Shown piece after piece: positions 44,366 through 51,757 of a stretch of DNA of 64,000 bases. Below the pieces are notes generated by a model. That model saw only the letters and a program-made list of their open reading frames with translations. It was not told the DNA's origin and made no database searches. Origin of the DNA: Andreprevotia sp. IGB-42. Its GTDB lineage: Bacteria > Pseudomonadota > Gammaproteobacteria > Burkholderiales > Chitinibacteraceae. How positions within the stretch are numbered: the stretch's first letter is position 1; the number at the start of each line of letters is the position of its first letter. The stretch lies in the NCBI RefSeq assembly GCF_009848685.1, contig NZ_WXTX01000002.1, positions 248,001 through 312,000 of the forward strand, in the 5' to 3' direction. A program made the translations under genes and the position numbers.

Positions 44366-45352
44366 TTACTTGCGGTCGACCACCGGGCTGCGGCTGAACT
44401 GCGGCGCGTGCTCTTCCGGATAACCGATGTATTCCTGCACCACGTAGAGCGGGCGGCGTTTCACTTCGCTGTAGATGCGGCCGATATATTCACCCAGGAT
44501 GCCCACGCACAGCAGCTGTACGCCCCCGATGAACAGCACCGCGATCATCAGCGCGGTCCAGCCTTCCACCCACACATTGGTGAATACGCGCAAGAACAAT
44601 GCATACAGGATACCAGCCAGCGACAGCGCGGCGGCAGCCATGCCCAGGCCGATGGACATCTGCAACGGCTTGCTGGAGAACGACATGATGCCGTCGGTTG
44701 CAAACTTGAGCATCTTGCGCAGCGGGTACTTGGTTTCGCCGGCAAAGCGCTCGGCACGGCGGTACGGCAGCGCGGTCTGCTTGAAACCGGCCCAGCTGAC
44801 CATGCCGCGCACGAAACGATCGCGCTCGGGCATGGCGCGGATCACCTCGACCACGTTGCGGCTCATCAGGCGGAAATCGCCGGTATCAAGCGGAATGGCC
44901 ACGTCGGACAATTTGTTGAGCAAGCGATAGAACGCCAGCGCGGTAGCACGCTTGAAGGCGGATTCACCCGGCCGCTCGGTACGCACGCCATAAACCACGT
45001 CATACCCTTCGCGCCATTTGGCGATCATCTCGCCAACCACTTCGGGCGGATCCTGCAGGTCGGCATCGATCAGCACCACGGCATCGCCACGCGCGGCATC
45101 GATACCGGCGGATACCGCAATCTGATGGCCGAAATTGCGCGCAAAGCCCACGATACGGATGTGCGGGTTACGCTGCACCTCTTCTTTCAGCAGCGCACGC
45201 GTGCGGTCACGGCTGCCATCGTCGACAAAAATGAGCTCGACATCCAGATCGGTCAGCGTGGTGCAGAATGCGTTCAGCCGCTTGATCGTTTCCTGTATGA
45301 CTTCTTCTTCGTTGTAGCAGGGCACAACGATAGACAGCAGCGGGTGCTTCAT
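44366..45352 (-). CDS. GT2 polyprenyl-phosphate glycosyltransferase (GtrB/DPM1-like), second copy
   Basis: 328 residues. Catalytic segments are 'SIVVPCYNEEEVIQ', 'LIFVDDGSRDRTR', DxD in 'VVLIDADLQDPP', 'DTGDFRLMSRNVVEVI' and 'RDRFVRGMVSWAGFKQ'. Two helices (~235-290) anchor it in the inner membrane. It is only moderately like the first GT2 copy at 35620, so a different sugar is possible. It is preceded by its own GtrA gene, with a 223-base gap between; GATGAGG before the ATG is a good Shine-Dalgarno. It heads the tight GT2-flippase-oxidoreductase set. Confidence 0.92.
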   Translation of the reverse strand: MKHPLLSIVVPCYNEEEVIQETIKRLNAFCTTLTDLDVELIFVDDGSRDRTRALLKEEVQRNPHIRIVGFARNFGHQIAVSAGIDAARGDAVVLIDADLQDPPEVVGEMIAKWREGYDVVYGVRTERPGESAFKRATALAFYRLLNKLSDVAIPLDTGDFRLMSRNVVEVIRAMPERDRFVRGMVSWAGFKQTALPYRRAERFAGETKYPLRKMLKFATDGIMSFSSKPLQMSIGLGMAAAALSLAGILYALFLRVFTNVWVEGWTALMIAVLFIGGVQLLCVGILGEYIGRIYSEVKRRPLYVVQEYIGYPEEHAPQFSRSPVVDRK

Positions 45353-45575
45353 TCCTCATCCTCTTCCAGGGGGCGAGGATGGCGCATACCGGTGCCCGCG
45401 TGCGCAGCTGCGCGTGCCCGGACCCGGCCTGTCTTTCCACCCTCGATTATTTTTGTAGTGTCAGCCCGTCCCTTACAGGATAAGCCGCGAAGGCATTGAT
45501 ACCATATTCAAACGCTGGCTACCAGCACTTGGCATGTGATGCAGCCTACCTTTGCATGCTACTCCATGACGCCAG

Positions 45576-45968
45576 CTAGGCCGCTGGCGGTTTTTCCCTG
45601 AATGCCCACAAGCGGCTACCGGTGAAATGCCAGATAAAGCAGATTCCGGTAGTGATCACCTGTGCCAGCAGGTAGTGGATGATCAGATGGCTGGTAAACA
45701 GCGCCATCAGCGCATAGTTGAGCAACCAGCCCACTGCCAGCACCGCGTAGTAGCGTGATGCCGCATGCAGATGCGATTTGCTGCTCTGGAAGGTAAACAG
45801 GTAATTGAGGGTGTAATTGAACAGTGACCCCAGCAGGAAACCGACGGCCGAGGCCACGGGTGGGGAAACATAAAGGTAACGCACACCCACCACCAGCGTC
45901 AGGTACTGGACGGCGGTGCCCACCAGACCCACCGAAGCGGCGCGCAGCATCTGGGTGCGCCAGCTCAT
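45576..45968 (-). CDS. GtrA-family membrane protein, second copy
   Basis: 130 residues with four helices, 'LRAASVGLVGTAVQYLTLVV', 'SAVGFLLGSLFNYTLNYLFTFQSSKSH' and 'ICFIWHFTGSRLWAF' being the GtrA pattern. Likely flips the lipid-linked sugar made by the GT2 protein downstream. The 223-base gap to that gene (45353-45575) has no gene and no clear terminator, so both could be on one transcript. Confidence 0.87.
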   Translation of the reverse strand: MSWRTQMLRAASVGLVGTAVQYLTLVVGVRYLYVSPPVASAVGFLLGSLFNYTLNYLFTFQSSKSHLHAASRYYAVLAVGWLLNYALMALFTSHLIIHYLLAQVITTGICFIWHFTGSRLWAFREKPPAA

Positions 45969-46108
45969 TGCATCCTGCCTAGTCGTTTCATTGCCATGCC
46001 GTCGAATTCTTCACTGCTGATCGTATCAGCGCCGAACCATAACAAGCACGGGCATGCCAAGGCAACGGCAACCACGCAGCAGGCGTGGCTGCCGTATCCT
46101 GCAAAACC

Positions 46109-46501
46109 TCAGCCGAACAGGCTTTTCACACTGCCGAGCACACCGGCAATGCCCGCATCATCGGCTGGCAACTCGCCGCCAGGCGTGAGCCCGTCCACCA
46201 ATTGCGGCAATACGCCGGACAGCTGATCTGCCGCTTGGGCCGGATCGATGCCAAGCTTCCGGGCAATGCTGGTCACCGCATCGCTGCCCAGCACGGACTG
46301 GATCTGCTCTGCTGAAATGGGCAGGTTCTGACCGGAAGAAATCCATGACTGGGCCACTTCGCCCAGGCCGCCTTGCTGGAACTTGCTGATCAGGCCAGAC
46401 AGCCCGCCCTGCTGTTCCAGCAATTGCGACAAGGAGCCCGCAACGCCTTCCTGCCCATCACCTTGCCCAAACAATCCACCCAGTTGATCCAGCAAGCTCA
46501 T
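46109..46501 (-). CDS. YidB-family (DUF937) protein
   Basis: 130 residues from ATG 46501. The opening 'MSLLDQLGGLFGQ' and the body 'SLSQLLEQQGGLSGLISKFQQGGLGEVAQSWISSGQNLPIS', 'QIQSVLGSDAVTSIARKLGIDPAQAADQLSGVLPQLVDGLTP' are the YidB signature. It is a small cytosolic helical protein of unknown function, common in proteobacteria. The frame runs far upstream, but the extension is antisense to the repeat gene and is not real. Confidence 0.9.
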   Translation of the reverse strand: MSLLDQLGGLFGQGDGQEGVAGSLSQLLEQQGGLSGLISKFQQGGLGEVAQSWISSGQNLPISAEQIQSVLGSDAVTSIARKLGIDPAQAADQLSGVLPQLVDGLTPGGELPADDAGIAGVLGSVKSLFG

Positions 46502-46756
46502 CACGCCACTCCGGTTTGCGAGCGGAGGAACCGCCCGATATGACAAATTTAACGGGTATGTATGACGTTTGCATGTAAGACAGCCAGACGGAAAAAGCCT
46601 GCGAGTTGTGCTCAACGCCACCGGGAACACAGTGGTTGACACTGCAAACCAACCGTCACACAGCCCGCACCAAGCCTCACAGACAGCGGGTTTGCGCGGT
46701 GCAATCCTGCAGTTGTGGCAGGGCAGGTGCCCGCCAAACTGTTCCGGAGAACAAAA

Positions 46757-47221
46757 ATGAAACTGTTTCGCAACCTCATGCTGGCACTGACCGCTACCGG
46801 CCTGCTGCTGACTGGCACCGCTTTCGCTGCCGATGCATCCGCACCGGCCAAGAAAACCGAACACACGCACCATGCCAAGAAGCATGCGTCGGCACCACAG
46901 AAAGCCCAGGCCAAGAAACACGCGAAGAAAGCCTCCGAGCCGCAGAAAGCCCAAGCGAAGAAGCACAGCAAGCATGCATCCGCACCACAAAAGGCTCAAG
47001 CCAAGAAGCACAGCAAGCACGCATCCGCACCGCAAAAGGCTCAGGCCAAGAAGCACAGCAAGCACGCATCCGCACCGCAAAAGGCTCAAGCCAAGAAGCA
47101 CGCCAAGCACGCATCCTCGCCGCAGAAGGCTCAAGCCAAGAAGCATGCCAAGCACGCATCCGCGCCGCAAAAGGCTCAAGCCAAGAAGCACAGCAAGAAG
47201 CACGCTCAGCACAACGGCTGA
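46757..47221 (+). CDS. Acid-shock (Asr)-like secreted repeat protein
   Basis: 154 residues from ATG 46757 with a good Shine-Dalgarno (CGGAGA). A signal peptide (1-24, ending AFA/AD) is followed by seven tandem 15-residue units built on ASAPQKAQAKKHSKH, rich in Lys, His, Ala and Gln, then a His/Lys tail. E. coli Asr, a periplasmic acid-shock protein, has the same make-up, including repeated PAQKAQAAKKHHK. The basic, histidine-rich composition suggests proton or metal buffering or chaperone action in the periplasm at low pH. Homology to Asr may be compositional; function not proven. Confidence 0.7.
   Translation: MKLFRNLMLALTATGLLLTGTAFAADASAPAKKTEHTHHAKKHASAPQKAQAKKHAKKASEPQKAQAKKHSKHASAPQKAQAKKHSKHASAPQKAQAKKHSKHASAPQKAQAKKHAKHASSPQKAQAKKHAKHASAPQKAQAKKHSKKHAQHNG
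46886..47200 (+). repeat. Seven 45-bp tandem repeats inside the Asr-like gene
   Basis: Each 45-base unit codes for the 15-residue repeat; inner units are nearly identical in DNA, so copy number may vary between strains by slippage or recombination. Confidence 0.85.
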
Positions 47222-47341
47222 TCTGGCTGCGACGGGTATCCGGACGGAAAACTGCCGCCCACGGTTGATCTGCGATCAGCATGTGGGCGCCGGTAACGGC
47301 AAAGGTTCCAGCATCGCACGTAGTCAGCTGTTGACTACGGC

Positions 47342-47373
47342 AGGCGCCAGCGGCAACGCTGGTGCCTTTTTTA
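47342..47373 (+). terminator. Rho-independent terminator after the Asr-like gene
   Basis: An 11-bp stem (47342-47352 with 47357-47367, one G-T pair), loop GCAA and a T-run. It is 120 bases past the stop codon, leaving a long 3' untranslated region. Confidence 0.88.
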
Positions 47374-47477
47374 ATGGTGCGGCAAGCCACAGCGGCAATT
47401 GCTCCCATGGGCAGATCAGACGCCTGCAGCGCCAGCCATCTGCCACGCAAAGCACAAGCCACGGCAGCGCCGCCTGA

Positions 47478-48227
47478 CTAGGCCACCCGCAATCCAAGCG
47501 CCTCGAGAATATCCGCTGCCTGGCTGTACGAGATCACCGCCCCCTGGAACAGCTTCCCGTCCAGCAGCTTCAGCCCGCCAATCTGCACCTCGCGCAGGTC
47601 GGCGCCATTGAAGCGCGCCAGGCGGGTTTCCGCGTTGCGCAAGCTGCCGCCCAGAAATACTGCCTCGCGGAAATCGCAGCCGGACAGATCGGCATCGGAA
47701 AAATCAAGCTGATCCAGCCGTGCCTTCTTGAACGACATATTGCTCAGGTTGGCGCCCACCAGCAGTGTCTCGGCAAAGTGCAGCCCCAGGCTGGTCACGT
47801 CCTCGAAATTTGCCCCGGTCAGCTTGCAACCGGTGAATGACGTGGATGACATCCGGGCGCGGCGCCACGCGGTGTTGTTCAGATCACAGCTTCTGAACCC
47901 GGCATCCGCCAGGTTGGCCGCAGCAAAATCGGCACTGCCACCGCGGCATGATTGCCAGACGGTTTGCGTGAGGTTGGCCCCCAGCCAGCTGGTACCCGGG
48001 AAAAAACAGCGCGTGAAGCGGCAATCGCTCAGGTCCAGCCGCGAGAAATCTTCATCTTCGAATGTGCAGTCTTCCAGCAGCAGCGGCGTGCTGGCTGCGG
48101 CAATGAGGGATTGCATGCGGGCGCGGGTGATCGCCTCGCCGGTTACGGGGTCAGACACGGCAGGATTCCAGGTTGGCGCATGCCGCAAGTTTGTAGGCAC
48201 TACGGCGCGCAATGCGGGGGCCAGCAT
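47478..48227 (-). CDS. Pentapeptide-repeat protein
   Basis: About 249 residues from ATG 48227; ATG 48116 is an alternative and the longer frame to 48353 looks spurious. After an ~35-residue lead-in, A(D/N)Lxx-type pentapeptides run almost to the end: 'DFSRLDLSDCRFTRCFF', 'GANLTQTVWQSC', 'ADFAAANLADAGFRSCDLNN', 'GANLSNMSFKKARLDQLDFSDADLSGCDF'. This folds as a right-handed four-sided beta helix. The length and the 'EDFSRLDLSDC' opening recall Qnr-type proteins that mimic DNA and protect gyrase, but the paired Qnr loops cannot be confirmed by eye. Function open. Confidence 0.82.
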   Translation of the reverse strand: MLAPALRAVVPTNLRHAPTWNPAVSDPVTGEAITRARMQSLIAAASTPLLLEDCTFEDEDFSRLDLSDCRFTRCFFPGTSWLGANLTQTVWQSCRGGSADFAAANLADAGFRSCDLNNTAWRRARMSSTSFTGCKLTGANFEDVTSLGLHFAETLLVGANLSNMSFKKARLDQLDFSDADLSGCDFREAVFLGGSLRNAETRLARFNGADLREVQIGGLKLLDGKLFQGAVISYSQAADILEALGLRVA

Positions 48228-48357
48228 TATACGCCCGCAGGCAGGACTTCCGGACCGTCTTGTACGCAACCAGCCTGCTACCAGGTGCGGCGGTGGCATC
48301 GCCCTGGGCGGTCGGGCCCATGACCACACACATCCCGCACGGCCATGCCTCATGGCC

Positions 48358-49332
48358 TCACTTGCGCCGCAGTGCCAGCTTGCGTGCCGTGGCCTCGGCC
48401 AGGGCCAGTTCGCGGGGGGCGATGATCAGGCCGGCATCACCGGATAGCCGCTCCACCACCAGATCGATGAAGGCACGCACCCGCGTAGGCTGTGCGGAAC
48501 GGCTGCCGTAATACAGGTACACGCCCAGGTGATCGGTCATGTGCTGCATCAGTACCGGAAACAGCCGTCCGGCTCGGATATGCTGTGCCACCGCAAAGCC
48601 CGGTAGCTGGGCCATCACCTGCCCGGACAGCACTGCCTGCATTTCCAGTTCGGCATCGTTGGTGGACAACGCAAACGGCACCTTGTGATGGATGATTTCG
48701 CCATCGCGCTGCAGATACCACGGCAATAATTGCCCGGTACCCGGGTGACGGAACACATTGCTGCGATGCGTGGCCAGGTCTTCCAGCGTTTGCGGTGCAC
48801 CATGGCGCAACAGGTATTCCGGTGCCGCGCAGATGATCAGCTGCACCGGAAACAAGCGGCGGGCAATCAGGCCGTCGTCGGGCGGCGTGCCGATGCGGAA
48901 ACCCACGTCCACCCTGTCCTGCACCCAGTTGCCGATACTGTCGTCCAGCTGTACATCGGGCTGCACATCCGGATGCTGGCGGCAAAATTCGTCGATCACC
49001 GGCCACAACAATGGTGCGAAGGTGGAACGGGGGCCAACGATGCGTAGCGGCCCGGCAATCTCGTCCTTGGCAGTACGTACCCGCTGCAGTGCACGTTCCA
49101 GCGCGGCCAGTGCGGGCTGCGCCGCCTCCAGGAAGTGCTTTCCCTCATCGGTCAGCGCGATATTGCGGGTAGTCCGGTGCAACAGGCGCACGCCAAGATG
49201 CTGCTCCAGTTGCGCCAGCGCCTGGCTGACTGCCTGCGGCGTCATGCCCTGCGCCGAGGCCGCCTTGCGCAAGCTGCCCAGTTCGACGGCCTTGGCAAAG
49301 GTGGCAATGGCGCGCAATTCGTTGATAGGCAT
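48358..49332 (-). CDS. LysR-family transcriptional regulator
   Basis: About 324 residues from 'MPINELRAIATF' (ATG 49332; 49338 also possible). The winged HTH (~1-60) is intact: 'AIATFAKAVELGSLRKAASAQGMTPQAVSQALAQLEQHLGVRLLHRTTRNIALTDEG'-type sequence. The C-terminal effector domain contains 'GPLRIVGPRSTFAPLLWPVI' and 'GVYLYYGSRSAQPTRVRAFIDLVVERL'. It is divergent from the alcohol dehydrogenase gene with ~235 bases between, so it most likely controls that gene. Confidence 0.92.
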   Translation of the reverse strand: MPINELRAIATFAKAVELGSLRKAASAQGMTPQAVSQALAQLEQHLGVRLLHRTTRNIALTDEGKHFLEAAQPALAALERALQRVRTAKDEIAGPLRIVGPRSTFAPLLWPVIDEFCRQHPDVQPDVQLDDSIGNWVQDRVDVGFRIGTPPDDGLIARRLFPVQLIICAAPEYLLRHGAPQTLEDLATHRSNVFRHPGTGQLLPWYLQRDGEIIHHKVPFALSTNDAELEMQAVLSGQVMAQLPGFAVAQHIRAGRLFPVLMQHMTDHLGVYLYYGSRSAQPTRVRAFIDLVVERLSGDAGLIIAPRELALAEATARKLALRRK

Positions 49333-49568
49333 GGGCAATACTCAGGATGGCATGGCGCCATTATCAATAAATACTTGCTTCTGCTTCAAGATTTTATCAG
49401 CTAGTTATGTGATAGCGAACCGCCTAAAGTTCAGTTCGATGTCGTGGGCGGCCACTCCGGTTGCCGCAACCCATGGCCACCGCTTTCCGCAGCGCCCTGC
49501 CCGCATCACGGGCAGGGCTGATCCGTTCCTACCCGAAACCCGATCGCAACCATCAGCAAGAGGACGCC

Positions 49569-50630
49569 ATGACCACCAATACCCGTGCCTACGCCGCCAC
49601 ATCCGCCACCAGCCCGCTGACGCCGTACCGCTTCAATCGCCGCAACCCGCGCAACGACGATGTCGTGATCGACATCCTTTACTGCGGCGTATGTCACTCC
49701 GACCTGCACACCGCGCGCAACGACTGGGGCTGGAGCAGCTACCCCATCGTGCCCGGCCACGAGATCGTCGGCCGCGTCACCAGCGTGGGTGCGGACGTTA
49801 CCCGCTTCAAGGTGGGCGATCATGTGGGCGTGGGCTGCATGGTCGATTCCTGCGGCCACTGCCCGGCTTGCGCACATGGCGATGAACAGCATTGCGCGGA
49901 AGGCTCGACCTTCACCTACGGCGGCATCGACCGCGTTGACGGCAGCATGACGCAGGGCGGCTACTCCGACCAGATCATCGTCAAGCAGGAATTCGTCGTC
50001 CGCGTGCCGGACGGGCTGGACCTGAAAGGCGCCGCGCCGCTGCTGTGTGCCGGCATCACCACCTGGTCGCCGCTGAAGAACTGGCATGTGGTAGCGGGCA
50101 GCAAGGTTGCCGTGGTGGGGCTGGGTGGCCTCGGCCACATGGCCATCAAGCTGGCCAAGGCCATGGGCGCCGACGTGACACTGTTCACCCGCTCGGCCGG
50201 CAAGGAAGACGATGCCCGCCGCCTGGGCGCAGACCATATCGTGTTGTCTACCGACGATGCGCAGATGGCGGAAGTCGCCGGCCGTTTTGACCTGATCGTC
50301 GACACCGTGCCGTATGCACACGATACCAATCCGTATATCCCGACGCTCAATTACGGCGGCACGCTGGTCTTGGTGGGCTACTTGGGCCCGCTGGAACCCG
50401 CACTCAACTCCATGCCCATGGTGCTGGGGCGCAAGGCCGTGGCCGGCTCGCTGATCGGCGGCATTGCCGCCACGCAGGAAATGCTCGATTTCTGCGGCGA
50501 GCATGGCATCACCGCGGATATCGAAGTGATCCGCATGGAGGAGATCAACGACGCCTACGAGCGCATGCTCAAGAGCGACGTGAAATACCGCTTCGTGATC
50601 GACATGGCCTCGCTCAAGGAAGCGGCATAA
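49569..50630 (+). CDS. yahK: Zinc-dependent alcohol dehydrogenase / aldehyde reductase, YahK-like
   Basis: 353 residues from ATG 49569 (AGAGGA upstream); the extra upstream codons are not conserved. It is a medium-chain zinc dehydrogenase: 'YCGVCHSDLHTARNDWG' and 'PGHEIVGRV' carry the catalytic zinc ligands Cys and His, 'GCMVDSCGHCPACAHGDEQHC' the structural-zinc cysteines, 'VAVVGLGGLGHMAIKLAKAMGA' the cofactor site. It follows E. coli YahK closely, including 'APLLCAGITTWSPL', 'GSLIGGIAATQEMLDFCGEHGI' and 'AYERMLKSDVKYRFVID'. YahK reduces aldehydes with NADPH. It is probably under the divergent LysR protein. Confidence 0.93.
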   Translation: MTTNTRAYAATSATSPLTPYRFNRRNPRNDDVVIDILYCGVCHSDLHTARNDWGWSSYPIVPGHEIVGRVTSVGADVTRFKVGDHVGVGCMVDSCGHCPACAHGDEQHCAEGSTFTYGGIDRVDGSMTQGGYSDQIIVKQEFVVRVPDGLDLKGAAPLLCAGITTWSPLKNWHVVAGSKVAVVGLGGLGHMAIKLAKAMGADVTLFTRSAGKEDDARRLGADHIVLSTDDAQMAEVAGRFDLIVDTVPYAHDTNPYIPTLNYGGTLVLVGYLGPLEPALNSMPMVLGRKAVAGSLIGGIAATQEMLDFCGEHGITADIEVIRMEEINDAYERMLKSDVKYRFVIDMASLKEAA

Positions 50631-50713
50631 GCGGCAGGCCCTCAGGCCGGCCAGAACGGATGGGCAACCATTCCGGCGCTGGCCGGTCTTGCATGACGAT
50701 GCCACACCTGGAA

Positions 50714-50741
50714 GGCCCGCACTGCGGGCCCTTCCCTTTTT
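50714..50741 (+). terminator. Terminator after the alcohol dehydrogenase gene
   Basis: A 7-bp GC stem (50714-50720 with 50724-50730), three-base loop, then a pyrimidine tract with TTTTT. Confidence 0.65.
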
Positions 50742-50874
50742 GGCCGTGCCATCAAACACGCCACGCCGCGTGGTGCAATCAGGGTCAGCATGCCGGGCAT
50801 CCGGCGCGCCATGCCCATAGAGCGCCGCCTGCCGCCGGGCTGCATACTGCATGACTTGAACAGGAAACCCGCCT

Positions 50875-51663
50875 TTGACGCCGAAGAAAAAACGCCACGG
50901 CTACCGCATTGCCTGCAGCACGCTGGCCGTGATCGCCGTGTCTTTCGGGCTGAGCCTTGCCAACGCATCGCAAGCCGAGCGCCCTGCCACGCAAACCTGG
51001 ATGACCGCGCCGCGCCACTCCGCCGGCATCGCCCCTGATCCGGCCACGCTGGCCGACACCGCCATCGTGCAGGTCTACACCGCCACCACCTATGGCTGGC
51101 GGGGTTTGTTTGCCGTGCACCCGTGGATCATCTTCAAGCGCACTGGCGACACCGCGTACACGCGCTACGAAGTCGTCGGCTGGCGTGGCGATGACGTAGT
51201 GCAGCGTGACTATGCGCTACCTGATGGCCTGTGGTTCGGCGCGCAGCCACAGCTGCTGGTCGAGCATCGCGGCCAGAACGTGGACGCCATGATCAGCCGG
51301 ATCGAGGCGGCCATTACCAGCTACCCGTTTCCGCATGTCTATCACGCGTACCCCGGCCCCAACAGCAACACCTTCCTGGCCCACATCGGTCGGGAAGTGC
51401 CCGAGCTGGGCCTCGATCTGCCGGCCAACGCCATCGGCAAGGATTACCGCGCCATCACCAACCCGGTGGGCCTGTCGCCATCCGGCCGCGGGCTGCAGGC
51501 GTCGGTACTCGGCCTGCTCGGCTTCAATATCGGGCTCGAGGAAGGCATCGAGATCAACCTGCTGGGGCTGGATCTGGGCGTGGACCTGAACCGCCCGGCG
51601 CTACGCCTGCCGTTCATAGGCCGGCTGGGCATGGACGACACCACGCAGATCGATCACGACTGA
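50875..51663 (+). CDS. DUF3750 protein with N-terminal signal/anchor
   Basis: 262 residues from a TTG start with AGGAAA upstream. An N-terminal basic-hydrophobic stretch (~8-28, ending ANA/S) is a signal or anchor. The DUF3750 domain fills the rest: 'AIVQVYTATTYGWRGLFAVHPWIIFKRTGDTAYTRYEVVGWR', 'AYPGPNSNTFLAHIGREVPELGLDLPANAIGKDYRAI'. Family members are presumed periplasmic; the conserved His, Trp, Pro-Gly-Pro-Asn-Ser-Asn stretch looks like an active site, but no function is established. It stands alone, convergent with the c-di-GMP gene that follows. Confidence 0.85.
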   Translation: MTPKKKRHGYRIACSTLAVIAVSFGLSLANASQAERPATQTWMTAPRHSAGIAPDPATLADTAIVQVYTATTYGWRGLFAVHPWIIFKRTGDTAYTRYEVVGWRGDDVVQRDYALPDGLWFGAQPQLLVEHRGQNVDAMISRIEAAITSYPFPHVYHAYPGPNSNTFLAHIGREVPELGLDLPANAIGKDYRAITNPVGLSPSGRGLQASVLGLLGFNIGLEEGIEINLLGLDLGVDLNRPALRLPFIGRLGMDDTTQIDHD

Positions 51664-51757
51664 CCCGGGCTAGCGGCCGCTTGCAAGCCGCGATCTGCAA
51701 GCATTGGCAGCGCGAAGCCCTCGGTCCAAGCGTCAGAGCAGCGCGCAGCGGCTCAGC

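Noticed and set aside
43415-45499. 694-codon plus-strand open frame
   Set aside because: Antisense to the flippase and GT2 genes, whose motifs are clear; shadow composition.
46886-47200. Possible CRISPR array (regular 45-bp repeats)
   Set aside because: The repeats are head-to-tail with no unique spacers and encode a repeated peptide in frame after a signal peptide.
46514-47212. Upstream extension of the YidB frame containing Leu/Gly/Cys repeats
   Set aside because: It is the reverse strand of the Asr-like tandem repeats; real YidB begins at MSLLDQLGG (46501).
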